Shown here piece after piece: positions 15,916 through 26,269 of a stretch of 64,000 nt of DNA (the stretch's first letter is position 1; each line of letters begins with the position of its first letter). The DNA is from Nonomuraea endophytica (GTDB taxonomy: Bacteria > Actinomycetota > Actinomycetes > Streptosporangiales > Streptosporangiaceae): the NCBI RefSeq assembly GCF_014203235.1, contig NZ_JACHIN010000001.1, positions 1,364,001-1,428,000 on the forward strand, written 5' to 3'. Under the pieces are notes generated by a model, which was not told the origin of the DNA, searched no databases, and worked only from the letters and a program-made list of their open reading frames with translations. A program made the translations under genes and the position numbers.

Positions 15916-17186
15916 CCATCGCACTCCGCTACGCCGCCCGCTCGGACGTCGGCCTCCTCCGCGAAGGAAACGAGGACTCGGCGTACGCTAGCGGCCGCCT
16001 GCTCGCCGTCGCGGACGGTATGGGCGGGCACGCACACGGCGAGGTGGCGAGCTCCGTCGCCATCGCCGCAATGGCCTCACTCGAAGAGGCCCAGCAGGGG
16101 GGTGACCTGCTCAACGCCATCGAGGCAGCGGTACGCGACGCCAACCGCAAGCTGCACGAGATGGTGGGCAGGGATCCGAGCCTCAAGGGGATGGGCACCA
16201 CCCTGACCGCCATGCTCTGGAACGGCACCCAGGTCGCCCTGGTGCACGTCGGCGACTCGCGCGCCTACCTGCTCAGGCGCGGGGAGCTCTACCAGATCAC
16301 CCACGATCACACGCTGGTGCAGCAGCTGGTCGACGACGGGCGGATCACCCCCGAGGAGGCGGCGACGCATCCTCAGCGGTCGATCCTGCTCAGGGCGCTC
16401 GACGGCAGCGGCGAGGTCGATCCCGACCTCACGCTCCGCGAGGCGCAGATCGGCGACCGCTACCTGCTCTGCTCCGACGGGTTGTCCGGTGTGGTGAGCG
16501 CGGAGACGCTGCACGCCACGCTGACGAACATCGACGACCCGGAAGAGGTCGTACGCCAGCTGATCGACCTGGCCAACCGGGGCGGCGGTCCCGACAACAT
16601 CACATGCGTGCTGGCCGACGTGATCGAGCTGACCGACGGGCAACCCGTGCCCGCGGAGGCCGCGGTCGTCGGCGCGGCGGGCATGAACCGCTCACGCGGT
16701 AACCCCTCGGGCAATCCGGCGGGGCGAGTAAGCGCGGTGACCGCGCCCCAGCCGGCCATCACCGACGACGACTTCGACGAGCCGGGCGTGCAGACGTCCC
16801 GCCGTTCGCCGAAGCGTCGCCGGGTGTGGCCTGTGCTGGTCACCGTGCTCGCCGTCGGCGCTGTCGTCGTAGGCGTCGGCGGCTATGTCGGCTGGCAATG
16901 GACCCAGGACCAGTTCTTCGTCGGAGCTAGGGGCGACGAAGTGGTCATATATCGCGGCATCCAGCAACAAGTCGGGCCGCTTGAGCTCTTCGAAGTAGTC
17001 AAGGGGACCGGCCTGCAGGTATCCACCCTTTCAGACCCCGACAAAGCCGACATCCAACAGGGCATCCCTGTCGAAAGCATTGATGACGGCATCAAGAGGA
17101 TCACTGGCTTGAAGCCCTCCACGAGCAAGTCAACTCCGCCGGCTTCCACCTCGCCCACCCCCACAGCGACGAAGAAGTCGCAGTAG
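15912..17186 (+). CDS. pstP: PstP, PP2C-type Ser/Thr protein phosphatase
   Basis: A 424-residue phosphatase that removes phosphate from PknA/PknB and their substrates. The PP2C core (1-~235) shows metal-binding motifs ADGMGGHAHGE, VGDSRAYLLR, LLCSDGLSGVV and GPDNITCVLADV. A linker, one transmembrane helix near residues 300-325 (VLVTVLAVGAVVVGVGGYVG) and an extracellular tail of ~95 residues rich in Ser/Thr/Pro follow. The order FHA-FHA-PP2C with an ATGA overlap is the conserved operon layout. Confidence 0.95.
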   Translation: MTIALRYAARSDVGLLREGNEDSAYASGRLLAVADGMGGHAHGEVASSVAIAAMASLEEAQQGGDLLNAIEAAVRDANRKLHEMVGRDPSLKGMGTTLTAMLWNGTQVALVHVGDSRAYLLRRGELYQITHDHTLVQQLVDDGRITPEEAATHPQRSILLRALDGSGEVDPDLTLREAQIGDRYLLCSDGLSGVVSAETLHATLTNIDDPEEVVRQLIDLANRGGGPDNITCVLADVIELTDGQPVPAEAAVVGAAGMNRSRGNPSGNPAGRVSAVTAPQPAITDDDFDEPGVQTSRRSPKRRRVWPVLVTVLAVGAVVVGVGGYVGWQWTQDQFFVGARGDEVVIYRGIQQQVGPLELFEVVKGTGLQVSTLSDPDKADIQQGIPVESIDDGIKRITGLKPSTSKSTPPASTSPTPTATKKSQ

Positions 17187-17197
17187 GGTCCGAACAG

Positions 17198-18595
17198 GTG
17201 AGTAACGAAGTGGCAGCAGCCCCCGTCCCCATGCCCGCGAAACGGCGTGTGGCGCAGCTTCTCATGCTCGCGCTCGCGGTGGTCGTCGTGATGGGCGCGT
17301 ACGCCAACGTCGGCCTGGCCATGGACGAGAAGATCCCGTCCGGCATGCTCACGTACGGCCTCAGCCTGGGCGGGCTCATGCTGGCCGCCTACCTGGTGCT
17401 GGCGAAGTTCGCGCCCTGGGCGGATCCGCTGATCCTGCCGCTGGTGACGCTGGTCAACGGCCTCGGCCTGGTGATGATCTACCGGCTGTCCGAGTCCGAC
17501 TCCCCGCTGCCGTCGGCCAAGCTGGCCTCGCCCAACACACAGCTTCTCTGGACGCTGATCGGCATCGTGCTGTTCAGCGCCACCCTGATCTTCCTGCGCG
17601 ACCAGCGCGCGCTGCAGCGGCTGACCTACACCGCCGGCGCCGCCGGGCTCTTCCTGCTGGTGTCGCCGCTGATCCCGGGCCTGGGCCAGGAGATCAACGG
17701 CGCCCGCATCTGGATCGGCATCCCGGGCGTCGGCCAGATCCAGCCCGCCGAGTTCGCCAAGCTGGCGCTGGTCATCTTCTTCGCCGGCTACCTGGTCGCC
17801 AAGCGGGACGTGCTCGCGCTGGCCGGACGGCGGCTGCTCTTCATCGACCTGCCCCGCGCCCGTGACCTCGGCCCGGTCCTCATCACCTGGGGCGTCAGCC
17901 TGGGCGTGCTGGTCATGCAGAAGGACCTCGGGTCCTCGCTGCTGTTGTTCGGCACGTTCATCGCGATGCTCTACATCGCCACCCAGCGCATCTCGTGGGT
18001 CATCATCGGCATCCTGCTGTTCGTGGGCGGGGCCGTACTTGCTGGACTGGTCTTCGACCACGTTCAGCAGCGCTTCGAGGTCTTCCTCAACCCGGGCGAC
18101 CCCGAGCTCTTCGTGAAGATCGGCGGCAGCGAGCAGCTCATGCAGGGCCTGTTCGCGATGGGCTCGGGCGGCATCCTCGGCACCGGGCTCGGGCAGGGGC
18201 ACCCCGAGCTGATCCCGCTGGCCTTCTCCGACTTCATCTTCGCCGCGACCGGCGAGGAGATCGGGCTGACCGGCCTGATGGCGCTGCTGATGGTCTACGC
18301 GCTGATCGTGGAGCGCGGCCTGCGCACCTCCATCGCGGCCCGCGACCCGTTCACCAAGCTTCTGGCGGGCGGCCTGTCCTTCCTGCTGGCCTGGCAGGTC
18401 TTCATCATCGTCGGCGGCGTCACGAACCTGATCCCGCTGACCGGCCTGGTCACCCCGTTCATGTCCCAGGGTGGTTCCGCCCTGCTGGCTAACTGGATAC
18501 TTATCGCCCTTTTGGTACGCATGTCGGACGCGGCGAGAAGGCCTCCGCCCCAGGCGATCCAGGACGAAGGACTGACGCAGGTGTTCCAGCGATGA
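17198..18595 (+). CDS. rodA: RodA/FtsW-family peptidoglycan glycosyltransferase
   Basis: A SEDS-family polymerase of 465 residues with about 12 membrane helices, which uses lipid II to build glycan strands. Signature strings are GARIWIGIPGVGQIQPAEFAKLAL, quoted in part as QIQPAEFAKLAL, together with AATGEEIGLTG and FMSQGGSALLANW. The start is GTG 17198, eleven bases after pstP. It overlaps the pbpA ATG, and the pair would act as a polymerase/transpeptidase complex in cell elongation. Confidence 0.95.
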   Translation: MSNEVAAAPVPMPAKRRVAQLLMLALAVVVVMGAYANVGLAMDEKIPSGMLTYGLSLGGLMLAAYLVLAKFAPWADPLILPLVTLVNGLGLVMIYRLSESDSPLPSAKLASPNTQLLWTLIGIVLFSATLIFLRDQRALQRLTYTAGAAGLFLLVSPLIPGLGQEINGARIWIGIPGVGQIQPAEFAKLALVIFFAGYLVAKRDVLALAGRRLLFIDLPRARDLGPVLITWGVSLGVLVMQKDLGSSLLLFGTFIAMLYIATQRISWVIIGILLFVGGAVLAGLVFDHVQQRFEVFLNPGDPELFVKIGGSEQLMQGLFAMGSGGILGTGLGQGHPELIPLAFSDFIFAATGEEIGLTGLMALLMVYALIVERGLRTSIAARDPFTKLLAGGLSFLLAWQVFIIVGGVTNLIPLTGLVTPFMSQGGSALLANWILIALLVRMSDAARRPPPQAIQDEGLTQVFQR

Positions 18596-20058
18596 ACAGC
18601 ACACTCAAGCGCGCCGCCGTGGCCTGCCTGGCCATGTTCGCGCTGCTCATGATCAACGTCAACTATCTGCAGGCGGTCAAGGCCGACGGCTACCGCGAGG
18701 ACTCCAGGAACAACCGCAACTACTTCGAGCGCTACGCCGTCCAGCGCGGACGCATCACCGCCAGCGGCAAGACGATCCTCGCGCAGTCGACCGAGACCAA
18801 GGGCCCGTTCAAGTTCCTCAGGGACTACCCGGAGGGCGAGCTCTACGCGCACGTCACCGGCTTCTTCTCCCCGGAGAGCGAGTCGTCCATCGAGCGCTCC
18901 GAGAACAGCCTGCTCGACGGCTCCAGCTCCGACCTGCTCCTGCGGCGCAGCATCGACCTGTTCACCGGCGAGCCCACCAAGGGCGCCAACGTCGACCTGA
19001 CGATCAACCCCAAGGCGCAGAAGGCGGCCTACGACGCGCTGCGCCAGAGCGGCAAGCGCGGGGCCGCGGTCGCGATCGAGCCCAAGACCGGCAAGATCCT
19101 CGCCCTGGTCTCGCTGCCGACCTACGACCCGGCCAAGATCTCGGTGCCGGAGAAGCCGCAGGCGTTCTCGGCGTACAACAAGCTGGAGAAGAACCCCGAC
19201 AAGCCGCTGATCAACCGCGCGATCGGGGACTTCTACGCGCCGGGCTCGACGTTCAAGGTCGTCACCACCGCCGCCTGGCTGGAGGACGACTCCAGCCGCG
19301 ACGGCCAGACGGTCGTGGACGCGCCCACCCGCCTGTCCCTGCCGAACACCACCACCACGCTGCCCAACTACGGCGGCGCTGCCTGCGGCGGCGGCCAGGT
19401 GCCGATGGTGTACGCGCTGGAGCGCTCGTGCAACACCCCGTTCGGCAAGATCGGCCTGGACCTGGGCTACGCGAAGATCGCCGAGCAGGCCAGGAAGTTC
19501 GGCGTGGGCGAGCCGCTGAGCATCCCCATGGGCGTCGAGGCCAGCACGATCGGCGACGAGGAGAAGGAAGACCCCGCCGCCATCGCGATGACCTCGATCG
19601 GCCAGCGCAGCGCGGTGATGACGCCCCTGCAGATGGCCATGATCGCCGCGGGCATCGCCAACAACGGCTCGGTCATGAAGCCGTACCTCGTCAACAAGAT
19701 CACTGACGCCAAGGGCGACGCGGTCGACGAGGGCGAGCCCGAGGAGCTCTCCGAGGCGATGAGCCCCGAGAACGCCGCCAAGCTCAAGAGCATGATGGTC
19801 AGCGTGGTCGCCAACGGCACCGCCAAGACCGCCCAGATCCCCGGCGTCGAGGTGGGCGGCAAGACCGGCACCGCCGAGACCCGCGAGGGCAAGGCGCCGC
19901 ACGCCTGGTTCATCTCCTTCGCCCCGGCCCAGGACCCGCAGGTGGCCGTGGCCGTCTTCGTCGAGTCCGGCGCCGCCCGAGTCGGCGAGGAGGCCACCGG
20001 CGGTGGCGTCGCCGCCCCGATCGGCAAGGCGATCACCGAGGCGGTGCTCAACAAGTGA
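18592..20058 (+). CDS. pbpA: PbpA, class B penicillin-binding protein
   Basis: A D,D-transpeptidase of 488 residues that cross-links peptidoglycan outside the membrane. It has one N-terminal anchor helix (about 8-28), a short dimerisation/pedestal part and the transpeptidase domain. The active-site motifs are STFK (GSTFKVV), SCN (ERSCNTPFG) and KTG (GGKTGTAET). The ATG overlaps the rodA stop by four bases, and the TGA overlaps the pknA GTG. The length is typical for actinobacterial PbpA. Confidence 0.95.
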   Translation: MNSTLKRAAVACLAMFALLMINVNYLQAVKADGYREDSRNNRNYFERYAVQRGRITASGKTILAQSTETKGPFKFLRDYPEGELYAHVTGFFSPESESSIERSENSLLDGSSSDLLLRRSIDLFTGEPTKGANVDLTINPKAQKAAYDALRQSGKRGAAVAIEPKTGKILALVSLPTYDPAKISVPEKPQAFSAYNKLEKNPDKPLINRAIGDFYAPGSTFKVVTTAAWLEDDSSRDGQTVVDAPTRLSLPNTTTTLPNYGGAACGGGQVPMVYALERSCNTPFGKIGLDLGYAKIAEQARKFGVGEPLSIPMGVEASTIGDEEKEDPAAIAMTSIGQRSAVMTPLQMAMIAAGIANNGSVMKPYLVNKITDAKGDAVDEGEPEELSEAMSPENAAKLKSMMVSVVANGTAKTAQIPGVEVGGKTGTAETREGKAPHAWFISFAPAQDPQVAVAVFVESGAARVGEEATGGGVAAPIGKAITEAVLNK

Positions 20059-21506
20059 CCCCGGGCACGCAGCTGGCCAACCGCTACCTCCTCGTCTCCC
20101 GCATCGCTGCGGGCGGCATGGGCGAGGTGTGGCGTGCGCGCGACCAGCTGCTCGCCCGTGAAGTCGCGGTCAAGGTGCTGCGCAGCCACGTCTCCGGCGA
20201 CCCCTCCTTCCGCGGCCGCTTCCGCAACGAGGCCCGCATCACCGCCGGGCTCGCCGACCCCGGCATCGCGCAGGTCTTCGACTACGGCGAGGAGGCCGAC
20301 CTGGCCTACCTCGTGATGGAGCTGGTCCAGGGCGAGCCCCTGTCGGCCATCCTCGCGCGCAACGGCTCGCTCGGGCCCGACGTGGCGCTCGACGTCATCC
20401 ACCAGACCGCCAAGGCGCTGCACACCGCCCACAGCTCCGGCGTGATCCACCGCGACATCAAGCCCGGCAACCTGATGGTCACCCCCGACGGCAAGATCAA
20501 GGTGACCGACTTCGGCATCGCCAGGGCCCTGGAGGCCGCGCCGGTCACCCAGACGGGCACCGTGCTCGGCACCGCCCAGTACGTCAGCCCCGAACAGGCC
20601 CAGGGCACCACCCTCACCCCGTCGACAGACCTTTACTCCCTCGGCGTCGTGGCCTACGAGTGCCTGGCCGGGCGACCGCCGTTCCAGGCCGACACCCAGG
20701 TCGCCATCGCGCTGATGCACCTCAACGAGTCGCCGCCGCCGCTCGGCGTGGACGTTCCCCGGCCGGTGCGCGAGCTGATCATGGCGCTGCTGTCCAAGGA
20801 CCCCGAGCGCCGCCCCGCCTCGGCGATGGAGCTGGCCGATCGGGCGTACGTGCTGCGCGACTCGCTGGCCGCCCTCCAGCAGCGGAACGACCTGAGCATG
20901 TTCACCGACCCGGCCGGGTTCCGGGTGCGGGAGCCGTACACCGGTGAAGCGAGCGGGCCGCGATCGGGTGAGGTCGAGGGCATGGCTCAGGGGTACGGCG
21001 CGGCGTACCAGCAGCCGGAGGGGTCCGATCGCACCACCGACGACCTCGGCGGCGGCGCGCCCCTCACCACGCGGCAGGCCCCGGCGGCCCGCAGGGGCCG
21101 GCGCCGGACCGTTGTGCTCTTCGCCACCGCGGCCTCCGTGGCGGCGGTGGGTTTCAGTGCTTTCGTGGTGGCCAGAGGGCAGGAGGCTCCACCGCCGGAC
21201 GTGGCCGAACCCACCCAGGCGTCGCTCAACCGGCCCGCGGAGATCAAACCGCGCAAGACGAAGACGCCGACCCCGCGTCCGTCGGTGGTTCCGGTGAAGT
21301 CGACGCGGCCGGTAACCTCGCGGTCAGCTACCGTAAGCTCGTCGGCAACTCCAAGTCAGAAGCCGACTCCGAAACCGACCCCGACGACGACCCGGACCCG
21401 GACCCCGACTCCGACACCCACCCCAACGCCAACGATGTCGCCGACACCGACACCGACGGCCTCACCTGACCCGGGTGACACAAACCCGCCGAAGGAGGAG
21501 ACGTGA
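20055..21506 (+). CDS. pknA: PknA-type Ser/Thr protein kinase
   Basis: A membrane kinase of 483 residues. The kinase domain (about 8-270) has the Gly loop IAAGGMGEVW, Lys in VAVKVL, the catalytic loop HRDIKPGN and DFGIAR. After a juxtamembrane linker comes one transmembrane helix (about 355-375). A short extracellular tail rich in Thr/Pro with TPTPTPT repeats follows, without PASTA domains. Its place between pbpA and the PASTA kinase matches PknA, which regulates division and shape. Confidence 0.93.
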   Translation: MTPGTQLANRYLLVSRIAAGGMGEVWRARDQLLAREVAVKVLRSHVSGDPSFRGRFRNEARITAGLADPGIAQVFDYGEEADLAYLVMELVQGEPLSAILARNGSLGPDVALDVIHQTAKALHTAHSSGVIHRDIKPGNLMVTPDGKIKVTDFGIARALEAAPVTQTGTVLGTAQYVSPEQAQGTTLTPSTDLYSLGVVAYECLAGRPPFQADTQVAIALMHLNESPPPLGVDVPRPVRELIMALLSKDPERRPASAMELADRAYVLRDSLAALQQRNDLSMFTDPAGFRVREPYTGEASGPRSGEVEGMAQGYGAAYQQPEGSDRTTDDLGGGAPLTTRQAPAARRGRRRTVVLFATAASVAAVGFSAFVVARGQEAPPPDVAEPTQASLNRPAEIKPRKTKTPTPRPSVVPVKSTRPVTSRSATVSSSATPSQKPTPKPTPTTTRTRTPTPTPTPTPTMSPTPTPTASPDPGDTNPPKEET

Positions 21507-21591
21507 TGCGTCTCGGGGCCGATGATGGACACCGGCGGCCACTCGTTACAGCACGGTGCAGGCCGGTACCCAAGATGAACGGTAAGGGACA

Positions 21592-23439
<1,848 letters not shown>

Positions 23440-23447
23440 GGCCAGGC

Positions 23448-23478
23448 GACGGGCCCTCCGGTTTCCGGGGGGCCCGTC
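23448..23478 (+). terminator. Terminator hairpin after pknB
   Basis: GACGGGCCCTCCGG and CCGGGGGGCCCGTC form a 14-bp stem with one T:G pair and a TTT loop, starting 9 bases after the pknB stop codon. It ends the fhaA-pknB operon. Confidence 0.85.
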
Positions 23479-23497
23479 GGCGTTCCCGGTGGCACGA

Positions 23498-23536
23498 AAA
23501 GGCGCCCCCGCCGCTCGGGGGCAACGGCGGGGACGC
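23498..23536 (-). terminator. Terminator hairpin after pabA, reading leftward
   Basis: On the minus strand GCGTCCCCGCCG pairs with CGGCGGGGGCGC (11 of 12) and is followed by CTTTTCG. It lies about 32 bases past the pabA stop codon. Confidence 0.8.
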
Positions 23537-23568
23537 TTAATGAGTAGTCGTGCGCGGCCCCGAGCGCG

Positions 23569-24141
23569 TTACAGCGCGGAGTTCAGCCAGTTCGCCAGGA
23601 GTCGGTGCCCATGGTGGGACAGAATCGACTCTGGGTGGAACTGGATGCCCTCCACGGGTGCCGTGCGGTGGCGCAGGCCCATGATGACGCCGTCGGGGGT
23701 CCGGGAGACGACCTCCAGGACGTCGGGGATCGTGGCCGGGTCCACGGCCAGCGAGTGGTAGCGGGTCATCTCAACCGGGCTGGGCAGGCCCTCGTAGACG
23801 GTCTTGCCGTCGTGCTCGACCTGGCTGGTGCGTCCGTGCATGAGCTCGGGGGCGGTCGAGACGGTCGCGCCGTAGGCGACGGCGATGGCCTGGTGGCCGA
23901 GGCACACCCCCAGCAGCGGCAGGCCGCGGTCGGCCGCGTGGCGGACCAGCGGGACGCTGATGCCGGACGCCTCGGGGGTGCCGGGCCCCGGGCTGATCAG
24001 CACCGCGTCGAAGGAGTCGGCGTCTGTCGGCAGCACCTCGTCGCGCGGGCGCACGTCGCAGGAAGCGCCCAGTTCGCGCAGGTACTGGACGATCGTGTGG
24101 ACGAAGCTGTCGTAGTTGTCGACGACCAGCACCCTCGTCAC
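23569..24141 (-). CDS. pabA: Glutamine amidotransferase subunit of aminodeoxychorismate/anthranilate synthase
   Basis: A class I amidotransferase of 190 residues that supplies ammonia to an aminodeoxychorismate (folate) or anthranilate (Trp) synthase. Its N-terminus is TRVLVVDNYDSFVHTIVQYL. The catalytic Cys is in LGVCLGHQAIAVAYG and the His/Glu pair in IQFHPESIL. The GTG at 24141 follows AAGGTG. PabA and TrpG cannot be separated by eye; the location beside the sortase and crgA is usual for the gene annotated pabA in actinomycetes. No large synthase subunit is nearby. Confidence 0.9.
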   Translation of the reverse strand: MTRVLVVDNYDSFVHTIVQYLRELGASCDVRPRDEVLPTDADSFDAVLISPGPGTPEASGISVPLVRHAADRGLPLLGVCLGHQAIAVAYGATVSTAPELMHGRTSQVEHDGKTVYEGLPSPVEMTRYHSLAVDPATIPDVLEVVSRTPDGVIMGLRHRTAPVEGIQFHPESILSHHGHRLLANWLNSAL

Positions 24142-24148
24142 GTGGAAC

Positions 24149-24307
24149 TCACCTTCTGACGGTGACCTCGTCGAGCGTCACCGCGGGTTCGAGCAGCGGA
24201 AAGACCGCATACCAGAGTACGGCTGCCGCGATCGCGGCCAGGACCGCGGCCGTCAGGAGCCGTTTGCCCAGCGGGGCGGGGAGCTTGCGCCAGAGCCAGC
24301 CGTACAT
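24149..24307 (-). CDS. 52-residue single-pass membrane protein
   Basis: A short ORF starting MYGWLWRKLPAPLGKRLL, with one hydrophobic helix (TAAVLAAIAAAVLWYAVFPL) and a short acidic tail ending DEVTVRR. It begins two bases after the sortase stop codon and ends eight bases before the pabA start, so it is clearly part of that transcript. The topology suggests a basic cytoplasmic N-terminus and a C-terminus outside. I do not recognise a named family; homologues between sortase E and pabA would be expected if it is real. Confidence 0.75.
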   Translation of the reverse strand: MYGWLWRKLPAPLGKRLLTAAVLAAIAAAVLWYAVFPLLEPAVTLDEVTVRR

Positions 24308-24308
24308 G

Positions 24309-24944
24309 TCAGACCTTTCGTTCCTCGGTCTCCTTGAGCACGCCGTAGACGATCAGCCGTTGGGCGGCCGAGTACTCGGGATGACAGGTAGAGAGCGTGA
24401 TGTATGAGCGGATGGGGCTGATGTCGGGCTTGCCGGGGACGGGGGCGATGATCTCGATCTCGTTGGGCTCGACGATGTCCTGGGAGGTGACCCGGTAGGT
24501 GTAGCGGGCCTCGCGGGCCTCCACGACGATCTCGTCGTCGCGTTTGAGTTCGTCGATCCGGTTGAACGGGGCCGAGTACGTGGTCCGGTGACCGGAGACG
24601 ACGAAGTTGCCCACCTGGCCGGGCAGCGCCGTACCCGGGTAGTGGCCGGGGCCCTTCTTCAGGTGGTCGGTTTCCACACCCTCGACCACCGCGTACCGGT
24701 AGTCGCGGCCCAGTTTGGGGATGCGCAGCAGCGCCATCGCCTTGCCCAGCGAGATCTTGGGGATCTTGCCGTCGGCGGCCGGCTGCGCGGGCGTGGCGCT
24801 CTCCTCCGCGAGTTGCTGCTGCAGCAGGAGTTGCTGGCGCTGGGTGTAAGCGCTGGTGCCCCAGAGAAGGTAGGCGCAGAAGAGCAGCATGATCACGCCC
24901 GCCGTGATGCTCAGCTCGCCCACGCTCCGCAGGATGGCCCTCAC
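24309..24944 (-). CDS. Class E sortase
   Basis: A membrane transpeptidase of 211 residues that anchors LPxTG/LAxTG-type proteins to the cell wall. It has an N-terminal signal-anchor helix (SITAGVIMLLFCAYLLWG) and then the sortase barrel. The catalytic His is in VVSGHRTTYSAPF, the Cys in TLSTCHPEY and the Arg shortly after in AQRLIVYG. The TLSTC signature and N-terminal anchor fit class E. The start is uncertain: GTG 24944 (VRAILRSVGEL) fits the family, but the frame is open to an ATG at 24992 and further. It heads the operon sortase, small membrane protein, pabA. Confidence 0.9.
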   Translation of the reverse strand: MRAILRSVGELSITAGVIMLLFCAYLLWGTSAYTQRQQLLLQQQLAEESATPAQPAADGKIPKISLGKAMALLRIPKLGRDYRYAVVEGVETDHLKKGPGHYPGTALPGQVGNFVVSGHRTTYSAPFNRIDELKRDDEIVVEAREARYTYRVTSQDIVEPNEIEIIAPVPGKPDISPIRSYITLSTCHPEYSAAQRLIVYGVLKETEERKV

Positions 24945-25036
24945 CCGGCCAGGGTATTCGTGACTGATCCGGTTCCCTGGGGATCGCCATGTCATGCGCG
25001 TGGCGACTATCCTGGGCCACGCTTCAACTACGCTAC

Positions 25037-25051
25037 CCACAGAGCCTGTGG
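25037..25051. promoter_or_regulatory. CCACAG-N3-CTGTGG palindrome before crgA
   Basis: Perfect 6-base arms around AGC, in the divergent gap between the sortase and crgA genes. It has the same arms as the palindrome at 9030-9042. The downstream gap of crgA also contains TTTCCACA and TTTTCCACA (25340-25347 and 25351-25359). Operator or DnaA-like site; by pattern only. Confidence 0.4.
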
Positions 25052-25090
25052 ACGATCCGGATGCCCCAGGCCCTCAGCAGGAGTTACCCA

Positions 25091-25336
25091 GTGTCCAAGC
25101 CCAAGGCTCGCAAGAAGGCGGTCTACACCCCGCCGCAGAAGACCCAGCAGGTCAAGGTCAGCCCCCGCTGGCTGGCACCGACGATGGTGGGCACGTGGAT
25201 CATCGGCATCCTGTGGATCGCCGTCTACTACATCGCGCCCGACGCGCCCTTCATCGGCGACCTACAGAACTGGAACCTGCTGATCGGGTTCGTTTTCATC
25301 ATCTTCGGTGTGGTGCTTTCCACCCGCTGGCGTTAG
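25091..25336 (+). CDS. crgA: CrgA, cell division inhibitor
   Basis: A small membrane protein of 81 residues that in Streptomyces delays FtsZ ring assembly and in mycobacteria joins divisome parts. It has a basic N-terminus (SKPKARKKAVYTPP) followed by two transmembrane helices (MVGTWIIGILWIAVYYIA and LLIGFVFIIFGVVLS) joined by a short loop, and ends STRWR. The GTG at 25091 has AGGAG eight bases before it (25079-25083). Size, motif and position next to the kinase cluster and rhomboid gene are all typical. Confidence 0.95.
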   Translation: MSKPKARKKAVYTPPQKTQQVKVSPRWLAPTMVGTWIIGILWIAVYYIAPDAPFIGDLQNWNLLIGFVFIIFGVVLSTRWR

Positions 25337-25370
25337 TTCTTTCCACAGTCTTTTCCACACCTGGGGAAAG

Positions 25371-26225
25371 TCAGCTCACGATCGCGGACGTCCGGAGCAA
25401 CACGAGCACGCCGAGGACGACCACCGCCCCCACCACGGTCAGCGTCTGCACCAGGGCGCGGTTGTTCTTGGGGGCGTAGGCCAGCGCCGCGGCCAGGGCC
25501 GATCCGGTGATAAGGCCGCCCACATGGCCGGTCCAGCTGATGTTGAACCCGGGCAGGAAGGTGATCACCAGGTTGATCACGATCAGCACGGCGATGCCGC
25601 GTACGTCCATGTTGAGCTTGCGGCCGACCACGAAGATCGCGCCGAACAGGCCGAAGATGGCGCCGGACGCGCCGACCGTCAGCGTGTCGGGCGTGTCCAG
25701 CCAGTAGCCGAGCGTGGAGCCGCCGAGCGCGCTGACGAGGTAGATGGCCGTGAACTTCACGTGGCCGAAGGCGCGCTCCAGGTAGGGGCCGACGACGTAC
25801 AGCGCCCAGCTGTTGAACAGGATGTGGAAAACTCCGCCGTGCACGAACGCGGCGGTGATCAGCCGGTAATACTGCTCGCCGAAGGCGACGCCCATCGGCC
25901 ACATCCCCAGCCGGGCCGTGACGACGTTGCCGGTGAGGTATTGCGCGCCGAAGACCAGGATGTTGACCGCCAGGATGGCCCAGGTGACGTAGGGCGTGGC
26001 GACGACCATGCCGCCGAAGGCCGCTTTGGCCTGCCGTACCCCTTTGTTGCCTTCGGCGACGCACTCGGGGCACTGGAATCCCACGGCGGCGTCACGCATG
26101 CAGTCGGGGCAGATGGGCCGGTCGCAACGCTGGCAGCGGACCCAGGTCTCACGGTCGGGATGCCGGTAACACGTCGGCACCGCCTCGGCGGGATGCTCGG
26201 GCGGGCTGGGCGGCTGGCTGGTCAT
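25371..26225 (-). CDS. Rhomboid family intramembrane serine protease
   Basis: An intramembrane protease of 284 residues. The N-terminal ~60 residues hold a zinc-binding B-box-like region with several Cys/His (CYRHPDRETWVRCQRC, CPDCM, CPEC). Six to seven membrane helices follow, with the catalytic Ser in GASGAIFGLFGA and the His in ISWTGHVGGLITG. The family cleaves membrane-tethered proteins; the substrate is unknown. It is conserved beside crgA and the cyclophilin gene in actinomycetes. Confidence 0.94.
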   Translation of the reverse strand: MTSQPPSPPEHPAEAVPTCYRHPDRETWVRCQRCDRPICPDCMRDAAVGFQCPECVAEGNKGVRQAKAAFGGMVVATPYVTWAILAVNILVFGAQYLTGNVVTARLGMWPMGVAFGEQYYRLITAAFVHGGVFHILFNSWALYVVGPYLERAFGHVKFTAIYLVSALGGSTLGYWLDTPDTLTVGASGAIFGLFGAIFVVGRKLNMDVRGIAVLIVINLVITFLPGFNISWTGHVGGLITGSALAAALAYAPKNNRALVQTLTVVGAVVVLGVLVLLRTSAIVS

Positions 26226-26269
26226 GCTCGCAGCCTACGGCCTGCAGCCCGCCCGACGCGCAAACGAAA

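Noticed and set aside
21507..21591. Separate small gene between pknA and pknB
   Set aside because: The 85-base gap has only a short ATG frame without a stop-bounded protein of sensible composition.
25337..25370. Replication origin from clustered DnaA-like boxes
   Set aside because: Only two imperfect boxes, no dnaA/dnaN or long AT-rich gap in the window.
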